Shown: positions 43,633 to 53,127, numbered from the stretch's first letter. The stretch is DNA of 64,000 nt from JAXGXT01 sp040772665 (GCA_040772665.1 JAXGXT010000005.1:62001-126000); one strand, 5' to 3'. Notes: generated by a model not told the origin, from the letters alone. Numbers and translations: made by a program.

Positions 43633-44442
43633 CTAAAGTTCGTTATGTGATAAAGCAGTAACTTGCTTTGCCATTTCATAGGCTTCTTCCTTCAAAAACC
43701 CTTCTTTTTTTCTGTCTAAAAGTATAAGATATTCAATGTTTCCCTCAGGCCCTTTAATTGGTGAAAAGTCAATATTAAGTATGTTTAAACCCTTTTCAAA
43801 GGCAAAATCTATAATTTTTTCAATTACTTCACAGTGAACGGAAAGCTCTCTGACAACACCTTTTTTGCCCACCTTTTCACGCCCTGCCTCAAACTGAGGT
43901 TTAATAAGGCACACAAGCTGTGCATCTTCTTTCATTCGTTCAAGAATAGGCGGAATCACCATTGTTAAAGAAATAAACGAAACATCAACCGAAGCAAAAT
44001 CAACGAGTTCAGGCACTTGCTCTTCATTTAAATATCTTACATTTGTTTTTTCCAAGCAAACAACTCTTTCGTCATTTCTAAGCTTCCAATCCAGCTGTCC
44101 GTATCCCACATCCACAGAGTAAACCCTTACTGCACCATTTTGCAGCATACAATCTGTAAAGCCGCCTGTGGATGCACCTATATCCATACAAACCTTTCCT
44201 TTAAGAACAATGCCAAAATTATTTATGGCTTTTTCAAGCTTAAGCCCTCCACGACTTACATATTTTTTATCATCGCCTTTAACAACTATTTCTGAATTAA
44301 CATTAATTTTTGTTCCTGCCTTTTCTTCCTTTTGCCCTGCAACAAAAACCTTGCCTGCCATTATTAAGGCTCTGCCTTTTTCTCGTGATTCAACCAAGCC
44401 TTTTTCCATAAGCAAAACATCAAGTCTTTCCTTTTCAGCCAT
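43633..44442 (-). CDS. tlyA: TlyA-family rRNA 2'-O-methyltransferase
   Basis: Predicted to methylate cytidine 2'-OH in 16S and/or 23S rRNA; some homologues were first described as hemolysins. In 269 residues: an S4 RNA-binding domain (about 3-62; 'ERLDVLLMEKGLVESREKGRALIMAG') and an FtsJ-type SAM domain with 'VCMDIGASTGGFTDCMLQNGA', 'VDVGYGQLDWKL' and 'ASVDVSFISLT'. ATG 44442 (GAGAGG upstream) overlaps the dxs end (44447 is its stop edge); a longer frame to 44496 lies inside dxs. Confidence 0.94.
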   Translation of the reverse strand: MAEKERLDVLLMEKGLVESREKGRALIMAGKVFVAGQKEEKAGTKINVNSEIVVKGDDKKYVSRGGLKLEKAINNFGIVLKGKVCMDIGASTGGFTDCMLQNGAVRVYSVDVGYGQLDWKLRNDERVVCLEKTNVRYLNEEQVPELVDFASVDVSFISLTMVIPPILERMKEDAQLVCLIKPQFEAGREKVGKKGVVRELSVHCEVIEKIIDFAFEKGLNILNIDFSPIKGPEGNIEYLILLDRKKEGFLKEEAYEMAKQVTALSHNEL

Positions 44443-44446
44443 ATTT

Positions 44447-46318
44447 CTACCTCTCATCAATAACCTTTTTAATGCTTTTATATATGCCTTCGCCATCTAA
44501 GCCGTGTATTTGAAAAAGCTCTTGTCTTGAGCCTTGCTCTATAAATTTATCATCAAAGGCAAGGTTTGTTATTTTTATATTTTCATATCTGCCTTTAATA
44601 ATTTCATCTGCAACAATGCTTCCAAAGCCGCCTTTTAAAAGGTTGTCCTCTATTGTAAAAACATACTGACAGTTTTCACACACAGTTTTAATCATGTTGC
44701 TATCTAAAGGTTTTATAAAACGGGCATTAATAAGCATAGGTGTTTTTCCGTCATCTTTAAGCTTTTGCCATGCCGCTTTTGCTTCCTCAAACATGGTTCC
44801 GCAAGAAATAATCGCTATTTCTTTTCCGTGATTTATAATTTCACTTATGCCAAGCTGAAGCTTTTCATCATTGTCCCAATCTTTTTCAGCGTTTTCCCTT
44901 GGATAACGAATGGCAACAGGGCATTTTAATTCAACTGCCAAAGAAAGCATGTTCTTAAGTTCTTTTCCGTTTCTTGGAGCCATAATCACAATGTTTGGTA
45001 TATGTGAAAGAAAAGATATATCAAAAACTCCTTGATGAGTTTCACCGTCGGCACCAACTATACCTGCTCTGTCAATGGCAAAAACAACATGAAGATTTTG
45101 CAAACATACATCTTCTATTATTTGATCATAAGCCCTTTGTAAAAACGTGGAATAAACAGCAAACACAGGAATATAACCTTGACTTGCAAGCCCTGCCGCA
45201 AAGGTAACAGCATGCTGCTCTGCAATCCCCACATCAAAAAATCTATTGGGAAAAATCTTCTCAAACTTCTCCAATCCTGTTCCGCTTGCCATTGCAGCCG
45301 AAATTCCTAATATTCTTTTATCCTTTTTTGCAAGAGAAACAAGGCTTTCACCAAAGACATTTGAAAATGAGGGAAGTGATGTATTTTTAGCACACTCTCC
45401 TGTTTCAATGTCAAAGCAGCCTATGCCATGAAATTTGCAAGGATATTTTTCAGCAAATTCATAGCCCTTGCCTTTTATGGTTTTAACATGAAGAAGCACA
45501 GGCCCTTTTGTATTTTTAATTTTGTTTATTATTTCTATAAGCTCTTCAATGTTATGCCCGTCAACAGGGCCGACATAGTTAAAACCCAAATCTTCAAACA
45601 CAATGCCTGAAACAAGAAAATATTTTATTCCGTTTTTAAGTTTTTCAATTGCCTTATCTATGGAGTTTCCAACAATTGGCACCCTGTCAAGTATTTTATG
45701 AACACCTGCTTTAGCACTAAGATAAATGGGCGCTAATCTTATATCATTTAAATGCCTGCTTACCGCCCCCACATTTGTTGAAATAGACATCTGGTTATCA
45801 TTTAATATAACAACAATGTCCGTATTGCTTCTGCCAGCATTGTTTAAAGCTTCAAAAGCCAATCCGCCAGTCATTGAGCCATCCCCTATAACAGCCACAA
45901 CCTTTTCTTTTGTGCCTTTTAAATCTCTTGCTGTTGCTATGCCAAGAGCTGCCGAAATAGAGGTTGAGCTGTGGCCTGTTGCAAATATATCTGTAACGCT
46001 TTCAGCAGGTTTTGGAAAACCGCTTAATCCATGAAGCTTTCTTAAGGTTTTAAAATCATTTTTTCTGCCTGTTAAAATTTTATGAGTGTAGGCCTGATGT
46101 CCCACATCCCAAACAATTTTGTCTTTTTCTAAATCAAGACAATAGTGAACAGCCATTGTAAGTTCCACAACACCAAGATTAGAGGCTAAATGTCCGCCTG
46201 TTTTAGAAACATTATCCAATAAAAATTGTCTTATTTCATCCCCTAACCTTGGCAGCTGCTTAAGGTTTAGTTTTTTTATATCGTTTATATTGTTAATTGT
46301 ATTTAATAACTTTTTCAA
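44447..46318 (-). CDS. dxs: 1-deoxy-D-xylulose-5-phosphate synthase
   Basis: TPP enzyme that makes DXP from pyruvate and glyceraldehyde 3-phosphate, the entry and main control point of the MEP pathway and a source for thiamine and pyridoxal. In 623 residues: 'HLASNLGVVELTMAVHY', TPP motif 'VIGDGSMTGGLAFEALNNAG', 'YVGPVDGHN', and the transketolase C-domain 'AIDRAGIVGADGETHQGVFD'. The start is TTG 46318. Lies with ispA and tlyA. Confidence 0.97.
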   Translation of the reverse strand: MKKLLNTINNINDIKKLNLKQLPRLGDEIRQFLLDNVSKTGGHLASNLGVVELTMAVHYCLDLEKDKIVWDVGHQAYTHKILTGRKNDFKTLRKLHGLSGFPKPAESVTDIFATGHSSTSISAALGIATARDLKGTKEKVVAVIGDGSMTGGLAFEALNNAGRSNTDIVVILNDNQMSISTNVGAVSRHLNDIRLAPIYLSAKAGVHKILDRVPIVGNSIDKAIEKLKNGIKYFLVSGIVFEDLGFNYVGPVDGHNIEELIEIINKIKNTKGPVLLHVKTIKGKGYEFAEKYPCKFHGIGCFDIETGECAKNTSLPSFSNVFGESLVSLAKKDKRILGISAAMASGTGLEKFEKIFPNRFFDVGIAEQHAVTFAAGLASQGYIPVFAVYSTFLQRAYDQIIEDVCLQNLHVVFAIDRAGIVGADGETHQGVFDISFLSHIPNIVIMAPRNGKELKNMLSLAVELKCPVAIRYPRENAEKDWDNDEKLQLGISEIINHGKEIAIISCGTMFEEAKAAWQKLKDDGKTPMLINARFIKPLDSNMIKTVCENCQYVFTIEDNLLKGGFGSIVADEIIKGRYENIKITNLAFDDKFIEQGSRQELFQIHGLDGEGIYKSIKKVIDER

Positions 46319-46342
46319 ACCGGTACACCCTGACTTTCTTTA

Positions 46343-46771
46343 TCAGAAAAAAATTCCAACTATAACTCCAAGAATTGCCCCGCATAACACTTGAAGAGGA
46401 GTATGCCCTAAAAGCTCTTTAAGCTGTTCATCAAATCTTAAATCCGCATGAAGAAAAAGCATGTTAATTGCTGCGGCTTGCTTTCCTGCCGCACGCCTTA
46501 CCCCAGCGGCATCATACATAACAATCATGCTGAAAATACAGCTTACAGCAAAAATAGGTGCATCAAAACCATATATTTTTCCAATACAAGTAGTCATTGA
46601 GGTAACAAGGGCGCTGTGAGCACTTGGCATCCCCCCTGCGCCGTACATTCGTGAAAAGTCAATTTTTTTCTCGTATATAGTAGTTATAATAACCTTCAAA
46701 ATTTGGGCAATAACCCAGGCAGCTATGCCTGCCATAAGGGTCGAGTTGGAAAAAACCTGCTTTATCGCCAT
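46343..46771 (-). CDS. Divergent PAP2-family membrane protein (DUF212)
   Basis: A 142-residue membrane protein of the DUF212 group, distantly related to PAP2 acid phosphatases. It has 'GGMPSAHSALVTSM' (PAP2-like SxHS core) and 'MYDAAGVRRAAGKQA', with about four helices. Its placement between ispA and dxs suggests a role with isoprenoid or lipid phosphates, for example undecaprenyl diphosphate recycling; this is inference and no activity is established. Confidence 0.9.
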   Translation of the reverse strand: MAIKQVFSNSTLMAGIAAWVIAQILKVIITTIYEKKIDFSRMYGAGGMPSAHSALVTSMTTCIGKIYGFDAPIFAVSCIFSMIVMYDAAGVRRAAGKQAAAINMLFLHADLRFDEQLKELLGHTPLQVLCGAILGVIVGIFF

Positions 46772-46818
46772 ATTCCTTTACACCCCGCAAAGCCAAAAAT
46801 TTTCATACACAAAACTCC

Positions 46819-47703
46819 TTAAGCCTTTCTGTAAATAAGATACTTTGTAAGCTCAACCAAAAATTTGCTTCTCTCTCCAAAGCTTTCTAACATTTCTATG
46901 GCTTCCTTTGAAAGCCTTTCAACAAACTCCATACTTTTTTCAACACCAAAAAGGCTTACATAAGTGGTTTTGAAATTTTTTTCATCACTTAATACAGCCT
47001 TTCCTGTTTCTGCCATTGTTCCTGTAACATCTAAAATATCATCCTGAATTTGAAAAGCCATGCCGATTCTTTTTCCGGCTTCATTAAGAATATCTATAGA
47101 ATCTTCATTTGCGCCTCCTAAAACTCCTCCCGCTTTTAAAGCGGCTTGAATTAAAGCGCTTGTTTTATTTTCATTTATATAATCAAGAGTTTTCTTGTCT
47201 GTTTCTCTTTTTTCATTTATTACATCCACAATCTGTCCTGCAATCATTCCTCTTATTCCAGCACCTTTAGCAATATATTCCATAGCTTTTGCAGAGCCTG
47301 ACATGCTGTTTTGGCAAACTTCCGCAGCCATAATTTCATATGCATAGTTAAGAAGAGCATCTCCTGCAAGTATAGCTATGCTCTCTCCAAAGGCTTTATG
47401 ACTTGTTAGTCGTCCCCGTCTGAAATTATCATTATCAAGAGCAGGAAGGTCGTCATGTATAAGTGAATAAGTGTGAATCATTTCAATTGCACACGCAAAA
47501 ACTGATGCATCTTCTTTTTTTCCTCCGAAAAGCCTGTTCGACTCTAAAAGCAGAATGGGACGAAGCCGTTTCCCTCCTGCAAACACAGAATATCGCATTG
47601 CTTTAAAAATTATATCAGGATATTCAGTTTCTTCCGGTAAAATTTTATTAAGCTGTTCATCAATAAAAGTTTTTCTCTCTTGAAGTTCAAGCTTCATCTC
47701 CAA
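46819..47703 (-). CDS. ispA: Farnesyl/geranyl diphosphate synthase
   Basis: Polyprenyl synthase that joins C5 units to make GPP/FPP, the primer for UppS. In 294 residues the first Asp-rich motif is 'IHDDLPALDNDNFRRGR' and the second 'FQIQDDILD'; 'GGKRLRPIL' binds diphosphate. The start is TTG 47703 (GGAG 11 bases upstream); ATG at 47697 is the alternative. It follows xseB by 3 bases. Confidence 0.95.
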   Translation of the reverse strand: MEMKLELQERKTFIDEQLNKILPEETEYPDIIFKAMRYSVFAGGKRLRPILLLESNRLFGGKKEDASVFACAIEMIHTYSLIHDDLPALDNDNFRRGRLTSHKAFGESIAILAGDALLNYAYEIMAAEVCQNSMSGSAKAMEYIAKGAGIRGMIAGQIVDVINEKRETDKKTLDYINENKTSALIQAALKAGGVLGGANEDSIDILNEAGKRIGMAFQIQDDILDVTGTMAETGKAVLSDEKNFKTTYVSLFGVEKSMEFVERLSKEAIEMLESFGERSKFLVELTKYLIYRKA

Positions 47704-47706
47704 TTT

Positions 47707-47946
47707 TTATTCATCTCCGTTTTCATCAAATGAAACAAGTGTATATTCTCCCTCAAAATTCTTTTTAAGCTCCATAACTTCTTTTTCGGCAGCTTCAAGA
47801 GAATTTTTACAAAACAAAGTCAGCTCCATTCCTTCTTTATAAAGCTCTATGGATTTTTCCAACCCGGCCCCATCATTCTCCAACTCTTGAACAATTTCTT
47901 CAAGTCTTAACAATGCAGTTTCATAGCTATGCTTTTTCTTCGCCAT
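47707..47946 (-). CDS. xseB: Exodeoxyribonuclease VII small subunit
   Basis: A 79-residue helical subunit that binds along the coiled coil of XseA. The family pattern 'YETALLRLEEIVQELENDGAGLEKSIELYKEGMEL' is complete. ATG 47946 is chosen; a TTG two codons earlier has slightly better ribosome-site spacing. It overlaps the xseA end by 20 bases. Confidence 0.93.
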   Translation of the reverse strand: MAKKKHSYETALLRLEEIVQELENDGAGLEKSIELYKEGMELTLFCKNSLEAAEKEVMELKKNFEGEYTLVSFDENGDE

Positions 47947-49162
47947 TATCAACTTTCACTCCTTTTGCATTGGCTAAAACTTCCCCGTCATGAAATTTAA
48001 TTTTAATAATATCTCCTGCTTTAATATTATCAGCAGATGAAACAAGTTGATTTTCCTCATTAAATGTCATTGTAAAACCTCTTTTTAACACTGCTAAAGG
48101 ATAAAGCAGTTCAAGTTTTTGGGAATTGTAATAAAGCTTTTGTTTCTTTATTGAAAGTATATTCATTATAGACCTGTCAATATCTTTTTTAAGCTTGTCT
48201 AAATTTATAACACTGTTAACAACATTTTCATGGACACGTCTAAAAGAAATGCCTTTTGAAAAATATTCTATATGTTTTTTTCTTCCTTGAATTGCTTTTT
48301 CAACTGCAAAATTAATTCTCAGCCTTAAAGCATTTACCTTGTCCAAATCAGCAAAAACGTCATTAACCGCAAGCTCAGCTGCGGCTGACGGAGTTGGTGC
48401 TCTTAAATCGGCAACAAAATCTGAAATTGTAAAATCAGTTTCATGTCCAACTGCACTTATAACAGGTGTTTCTGATGCGAAAATTGCTCTTGCAACAATT
48501 TCTTCGTTAAAAGCCCAAAGGTCTTCAATTGAACCTCCGCCTCTGCCCAAAATTATTGTGTCGGCTTTCCCCCACTCGTTTACATCTTTAATTGCTTTTG
48601 CAATTTCCCTTGCGGCATTTTCTCCTTGAACAAGAGAAGGAACAACCACAATTTCAACTGCATTGTTTCTTCTTTTTGAAACATTTATAATATCTCTGAC
48701 TGCCGCCCCTGTTGGGGAAGTAATAACGGCAATTGTTTTAGGGTTTTTTGATATTTCTCTTTTATAATCTTCATCAAAAAGTCCTTCGTTTAAAAGCCTG
48801 GTCTTTATCTGTTCAAAAGCCAGCGTTAGCGAACCTATACCCGAAGGCTCAATAATTTCTGCATAAAGCTGATACTGGCCTGTTTTTTCATATGTGGAAA
48901 CATACCCGCATATGTTAACCTCCATGCCGTTTTCAAGTTCAAAAGGCATTATCATTGCACTGCCTTTAAACATTACACAGTTTATTGCACTGTTTTCATC
49001 TTTAATTGTAAAATATAAATGTCCCATGGAATGTCTTTTATAGTTTGAAACCTCGCCTTTAACCCAAAGACTTTGAAGTATAAAATCTTTTTCAAAAATT
49101 CCTCTTATATATCTGTTAACCTGTGAAACTGTATGCACTTTGGGCTTTAACATGAAAGTCAC
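47927..49162 (-). CDS. xseA: Exodeoxyribonuclease VII large subunit
   Basis: Catalytic subunit of a nuclease that degrades single-stranded DNA to acid-insoluble oligonucleotides. In 411 residues: an N-terminal OB fold ('GEVSNYKRHSMGHLYFTIKDE'), 'VITSPTGAAVRDII', 'GRGGGSIEDLWAFNEE' and 'SAVGHETDFTISDFVADLRAPTPSAAAE', then a coiled coil and C-terminal domain. It overlaps nusB by 4 bases and xseB by 20. Confidence 0.96.
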   Translation of the reverse strand: MTFMLKPKVHTVSQVNRYIRGIFEKDFILQSLWVKGEVSNYKRHSMGHLYFTIKDENSAINCVMFKGSAMIMPFELENGMEVNICGYVSTYEKTGQYQLYAEIIEPSGIGSLTLAFEQIKTRLLNEGLFDEDYKREISKNPKTIAVITSPTGAAVRDIINVSKRRNNAVEIVVVPSLVQGENAAREIAKAIKDVNEWGKADTIILGRGGGSIEDLWAFNEEIVARAIFASETPVISAVGHETDFTISDFVADLRAPTPSAAAELAVNDVFADLDKVNALRLRINFAVEKAIQGRKKHIEYFSKGISFRRVHENVVNSVINLDKLKKDIDRSIMNILSIKKQKLYYNSQKLELLYPLAVLKRGFTMTFNEENQLVSSADNIKAGDIIKIKFHDGEVLANAKGVKVDNGEEKA

Positions 49163-49560
49163 CCCTTGGATACTTTGCCTAAAATTCCGTTTATAAATGC
49201 AGGCGCCTCGTCAGAACTGTATTTTTTTGCAAGCTCCACCGCCTCGTTAATAGCAACACTTTGCGGAGTTTCGTCTGAAAACAGCATTTCATAAACAGCA
49301 AGTCTTAAAATAGCTAAATCTACCTTGCTCATTCTCTCAACTGTCCATCCCTTTGCATAATCTGAAATAATTTTATCTATCTCTTCAATTTTTTCAATAG
49401 TTCCGTCAAAGGTTTCAAGAATATATTTTTTATCGGTTTCGTTTATTTCCATATTTTCTTTAAAAAAGATATCTTTGTTTTCCTCAATCTCCTCAGCATC
49501 TATAAACTCATACTGAAAAAGCAAGTTGAATGCATTTTTTCTGGCATTAATTCTGCTCAT
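49159..49560 (-). CDS. nusB: Transcription antitermination factor NusB
   Basis: Binds boxA RNA with S10 to keep RNA polymerase elongating on rRNA operons. The 133 residues are all-helical with family motifs 'RKNAFNLLFQYEF', 'WTVERMSKVDLAILRLAVYEML' and 'VAINEAVELAKKYSSDEAPAFINGILGKV'. Translationally coupled to xseA. Confidence 0.95.
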   Translation of the reverse strand: MSRINARKNAFNLLFQYEFIDAEEIEENKDIFFKENMEINETDKKYILETFDGTIEKIEEIDKIISDYAKGWTVERMSKVDLAILRLAVYEMLFSDETPQSVAINEAVELAKKYSSDEAPAFINGILGKVSKG

Positions 49561-49604
49561 ATAAATCCTCCGTAGCTAATTTTTATCTCTTTATAAAGGA
49601 ACTA

Positions 49605-49632
49605 AACCCTCAGAGGAGCTCCCCCAAGGGTT
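49605..49632 (-). terminator. Hairpin between asp23 and nusB
   Basis: AACCCT/AGGGTT encloses a GGAGCTCC self-pairing core. There is no good T run on the minus strand, so this is a possible attenuator rather than a clear terminator. Confidence 0.4.
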
Positions 49633-49641
49633 ATTAATTTC

Positions 49642-50022
49642 TTAAATTTCGGTTTCATCTTTTTCCTTTTCTTTTTCAACAATAACTGCATAAATTGTAA
49701 CATTAACAGTTGAAACAGAAAGACCTGTCATAGTTTCAACAGCATTTTTAATTTTTAACTGAACAGCCTTTGCCGCTTCAACAAGCTTTATTCCAAACTT
49801 TATTGCAATTTCAATGTCAACAGAAGCTTCGTTTTCTTCAACACTTACCTTTACGCCCTTTGCAAGGTTTTTTTTGCCAAAAAACTCAACAAAAGATTCT
49901 GCGGTTTTTGATCCTGCGGCAATAACACCCTCAACCTCTGCAGCGGCAGTTGCTGCGATTATTGCTATAACTTCATCAGCTATTTTAATTTGACCGTTTT
50001 TATTTTCGCTGTATTCAGACAT
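49642..50022 (-). CDS. Asp23/Gls24-family envelope stress protein
   Basis: A 126-residue DUF322 protein like Bacillus YqhY. It shows 'IKIADEVIAIIAATAAAEVEGVI', 'VKVSEEEN'-like 'VKVSVEENEASVDIEIAIKFG' and 'TGLSVSTVNVTIYAV'. YqhY-type members sit next to accBC and nusB and have been tied to fatty-acid synthesis control; accBC are absent here. GGAGG lies ahead of the ATG. Confidence 0.92.
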   Translation of the reverse strand: MSEYSENKNGQIKIADEVIAIIAATAAAEVEGVIAAGSKTAESFVEFFGKKNLAKGVKVSVEENEASVDIEIAIKFGIKLVEAAKAVQLKIKNAVETMTGLSVSTVNVTIYAVIVEKEKEKDETEI

Positions 50023-50152
50023 TTTAATTTCCTCCTATATAAATGCATCAAAACAAAAGTCACTCTTTTTATTTATTACCGTCTGCATATTTGTTTTTAT
50101 TATACACAGTTTTGCCTTATAATGCAAAACTTTTTATGCATGTGTTATGAAT

Positions 50153-50180
50153 AAAAAAACGGGAGGCTTCAAAGCCCCCC
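50153..50180 (-). terminator. Terminator of the spoIIIA operon
   Basis: The minus strand forms GGGGGGCTT/AAGCCTCCC (9 bp with one G-U) and then TTTTTTT, 23 bases after spoIIIAH. Confidence 0.9.
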
Positions 50181-50202
50181 TTTATATTAATTTATAATTA
50201 AG

Positions 50203-50859
50203 TTATTGTTTTTTTAAAGTGCTTATTCTTATTTTATCTGAAGGAAGCCCTGTTTTTCTTTTTACAATATCTTCAATTTGCGCCGCTTGTTTTTCTGTTA
50301 ACTGCTCTGCACTGTCAACAACAACATCAACTGTTTCATCATCAATTCTTACATAGGCTTCACTAAAACCTTTTGATTTAATCATAGATTCGGCTGCTGT
50401 TTCTTTTTCAATTCTTTCTTGAAGAGTAAGCATATTTTTTGCAAATTCGCTTTTTTGAGCAGTTTCAAGATTTTCATTATTAATCATTTCCGTAAGCATA
50501 TCCTTTTGCTTTGCTCTTGCCTGTTCTCTTTCCAGCTTTGCCTGAATAAAATATGTATCTGCTCCTTGAGGGGCATTTACAAGAACTGCGGCACCTGTGT
50601 CATCATCGTTATCTAAATATCCCATTTCTGCTGTAATTGGGTCTAATTTAATATCTTCTGCCGCAACGGGAATGTCTTCTAAATCGTCTGCCAAAACAGT
50701 AATTTCACCGCCGTCATCAATAAGGGCTTCGTAACTTAAAACATCATCATTACTTGCGCTTTCGGCGCTGTCGCTATGGTTAAAATTAAGATAACCTGCA
50801 ACGGCTATCATTACAACAAGTGTTGTTACAACAATCTGGTTTTTTCTTACTGCAAACAT
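50203..50859 (-). CDS. spoIIIAH: Stage III sporulation protein SpoIIIAH
   Basis: A 218-residue mother-cell protein with one N-terminal helix (about 8-26) and an extracellular domain. It bridges to forespore SpoIIQ to form the feeding channel. The C-terminal YscJ/FliF-like ring-building domain (about 130-218) has 'SKGFSEAYVRIDDETVDVVVDSAEQLTEKQAAQIEDIV'. The long acidic linker is typical of clostridial copies. Last gene of the operon. Confidence 0.94.
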   Translation of the reverse strand: MFAVRKNQIVVTTLVVMIAVAGYLNFNHSDSAESASNDDVLSYEALIDDGGEITVLADDLEDIPVAAEDIKLDPITAEMGYLDNDDDTGAAVLVNAPQGADTYFIQAKLEREQARAKQKDMLTEMINNENLETAQKSEFAKNMLTLQERIEKETAAESMIKSKGFSEAYVRIDDETVDVVVDSAEQLTEKQAAQIEDIVKRKTGLPSDKIRISTLKKQ

Positions 50860-50871
50860 ATATGTACCTCC

Positions 50872-51417
50872 CTATTTTTTCATTTTAAAAACTTCAACTT
50901 TATGTGCAGGCACATCTAAAAGTGCCTGAGCTCCTTTTGTAAGCGCCTCTTTTACAAAAATGTCATCTCCCCCTTCGGCAACAATTATAACCCCTTCTAT
51001 TTCGGGATATTTTTCCTTTAACACAAGAGGCTTCTCGTTTCCGCCGCTTTGCGAAAGAATAACCGCACTTTTTTCTACACTTGTTTCACCTTTAATATCT
51101 CTTGTTTTTTCTTCTTCCGCAATTATAATTTCATTTCCCGCCTTTAAGGTTACCATTACCTCAACATTGCCTGCCCCGTCAATGGATGCAAAAACAGAAG
51201 CAAGTCTATTTTCCATATCACTGCTTTGAGAAACGGTTTCATTTTTATCGTCTGTTTCCATAATTTCCTGTTTTTTTATAGGAAAAGTTTCTTTATTTCC
51301 AAAAAGCATATTCCCAAGAACAATAAGCATAACCCCCATTGCTAAAAGAGCGGCTAAGTCAGCCTTAAGCTTTTTCCTGTCTTTTCTTAAAAAATTCATA
51401 ACAGTATTTTTATTCAA
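50872..51417 (-). CDS. spoIIIAG: Stage III sporulation protein SpoIIIAG
   Basis: A 181-residue single-helix protein (about residues 22-40) whose outer domain forms a large ring in the mother-cell to forespore channel. 'RLASVFASIDGAGNVEVMVTLKAGNEIIIAEE' and 'PEIEGVIIVAEGGDDIFVKEALTKGAQALLDVPAHKVEVFKM' match the family. TTG 51417 with GGGGGA six bases upstream is preferred; an ATG at 51435 overlaps spoIIIAF by 4 bases but has no ribosome site. Confidence 0.93.
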   Translation of the reverse strand: MNKNTVMNFLRKDRKKLKADLAALLAMGVMLIVLGNMLFGNKETFPIKKQEIMETDDKNETVSQSSDMENRLASVFASIDGAGNVEVMVTLKAGNEIIIAEEEKTRDIKGETSVEKSAVILSQSGGNEKPLVLKEKYPEIEGVIIVAEGGDDIFVKEALTKGAQALLDVPAHKVEVFKMKK

Positions 51418-51431
51418 GGCAAATCCCCCAA

Positions 51432-51914
51432 TCATTGGTAAATAAACTCTATGTTTTTTATATCAACACCATATCTGCCGGCAATATAAGCCACTTTTTT
51501 ACTGTCATCATCTCCTTTTTCCGACTTATATAACCTTATTTCTAAAATCTTACCGTAGCTTTCATCACTTTCGTCTACAACAATTTCTGCTTTTTCAGCC
51601 TCTGCATCAAAACAAATTTTTTCTGAAAGACGTTCTTCAAATATGTAAAAACTTAAACTGTTTTCTTCTGTGTCAGTATATGTTTCAGGCAATTCCCAAA
51701 TTTCCTCAGACCACCTTTCTACGGCTCCCCCAATTACGTTCTCGTTTATACCGCTTAAATATGCAACAGGACGAAGAACCGTTAAGGTCAGCATAAGACC
51801 CATAAGAAGTTTTAAATATTTTTTATATCCTTCGGGAGTAATTATTTCAACAAAAACCGAAACAATCAAAAAGGATACTATAGTTTTTATATATGCTCCT
51901 ATTATCTCTAACAT
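51432..51914 (-). CDS. spoIIIAF: Stage III sporulation protein SpoIIIAF
   Basis: A 160-residue protein with two N-terminal helices ('IGAYIKTIVSFLIVSVFVEIITPEGYKKYLKLLMGLMLTLTVLRPV') and a small C-terminal ring-type domain. Part of the SpoIIIA channel in the outer forespore membrane. ATG 51914 sits behind AAGGAGG; the open frame upstream to 51995 is unlikely. Confidence 0.92.
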   Translation of the reverse strand: MLEIIGAYIKTIVSFLIVSVFVEIITPEGYKKYLKLLMGLMLTLTVLRPVAYLSGINENVIGGAVERWSEEIWELPETYTDTEENSLSFYIFEERLSEKICFDAEAEKAEIVVDESDESYGKILEIRLYKSEKGDDDSKKVAYIAGRYGVDIKNIEFIYQ

Positions 51915-51999
51915 TACACAAATCCTCCTTGTGGCAAAGCAAGGCTTTTCTTGATTTAAATTCTCTTTGTTGAAACTAACTTCTATCCATAACACATAT

Positions 52000-53127
52000 T
52001 TAAATAACAGTAAGTAAAATTATTGCTGAAAACACAAACATACTGCTTACAACAAATATCGCTCCCATTAAAAGTGCAGAAAAATCCCCTGCCCCGTTTA
52101 ATGCATCTATAAGCCTTGGTTCACTCACAGGCTCTATAACAGCGGCTGTAAACTTATATATAAAAAATATAACAAGAAGCTTTATCACAGGTGTCATAAC
52201 AACAACACAAACAGCAATAACCGTTCCAATTGCAACAGAGCTTCTTAAAAGCCCTGTGAGAGATGCGGCTGTTTCCACAGCACCTGTCATAATATCTCCC
52301 ACAACAGGCACAGCCCCTACAGCACTTTTTGCTGTTTTGCCTAATATGCCTGAAATACCCGCCGCACCTGTTTTTTGCAGTGCCGCTATGCTCATAAATA
52401 AAAAAACACAAACTTTAAGTCCTATGGAAATAATGTTTTTAAAAAACTCGCTTAAATTATTTAAAATACCTTTTTCAGATATGTTATTTGCAATTTGAAG
52501 CATGGCTGTAAGCTTTATTGCAGGAACAAAAACAGAATTTATAACAAAACTTAAAATCCCTGCCGCACTCATTATAAAAGGCCCCATAACAGCCGCCTGA
52601 GCCGCCTGTCCGGAAAAGGCGGTTATTGTTAAAAAAAGAGGTATCATTTGTTTAAGCATTATAATAAGGGAGTCAATAGTTTTAGATACCATTTTGCTGT
52701 TTTCATAAAATGAAGTCATAACTATGTAAATAAGAAGTATATAGCAAACGTAAAAGCCCAGCTCTGCCACCTCTTTGCTTCCGAAAGAGTCTTCCAAAGT
52801 TTTTAAAAACCCACATAAAATTGCTATAAATATTATTTTTTTAATAAGAGAAACTTGATTTATAAACTCTGTAAAGAATTGTTTTATAACTTTTGAAAAA
52901 ATCTCTTTCGGAGATATTTTTATTCCTTTGTCCGCCGCTTCAATAACAGTTTCCTTAAAGCTGAAATCCCAATCAGTTTCTTCCATAGCACTGTCTATTT
53001 CCTCTAAATCAAATTTCGCAAGTTCACTGCCTATTATGGTGTTCACTTTTTCCTCGGCATAAATTTTTTCACAAAAAACTATGCATAGACCAAACATAAC
53101 CAAAAAACAAATTATCCTTTGTTTCAT
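52000..53127 (-). CDS. spoIIIAE: Stage III sporulation protein SpoIIIAE
   Basis: A 375-residue polytopic membrane protein with a signal peptide and about seven to eight helices. It shows 'LIKKIIFIAILCGFLKTLEDSFGSKEVAELGFYVCYILLIYIV' and a Gly/Ala-rich region 'AKSAVGAVPVVGDIMTGAVETAAS'. It resembles a transport-channel component of the SpoIIIA machine. GGGGAG precedes the ATG. Confidence 0.95.
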   Translation of the reverse strand: MKQRIICFLVMFGLCIVFCEKIYAEEKVNTIIGSELAKFDLEEIDSAMEETDWDFSFKETVIEAADKGIKISPKEIFSKVIKQFFTEFINQVSLIKKIIFIAILCGFLKTLEDSFGSKEVAELGFYVCYILLIYIVMTSFYENSKMVSKTIDSLIIMLKQMIPLFLTITAFSGQAAQAAVMGPFIMSAAGILSFVINSVFVPAIKLTAMLQIANNISEKGILNNLSEFFKNIISIGLKVCVFLFMSIAALQKTGAAGISGILGKTAKSAVGAVPVVGDIMTGAVETAASLTGLLRSSVAIGTVIAVCVVVMTPVIKLLVIFFIYKFTAAVIEPVSEPRLIDALNGAGDFSALLMGAIFVVSSMFVFSAIILLTVI

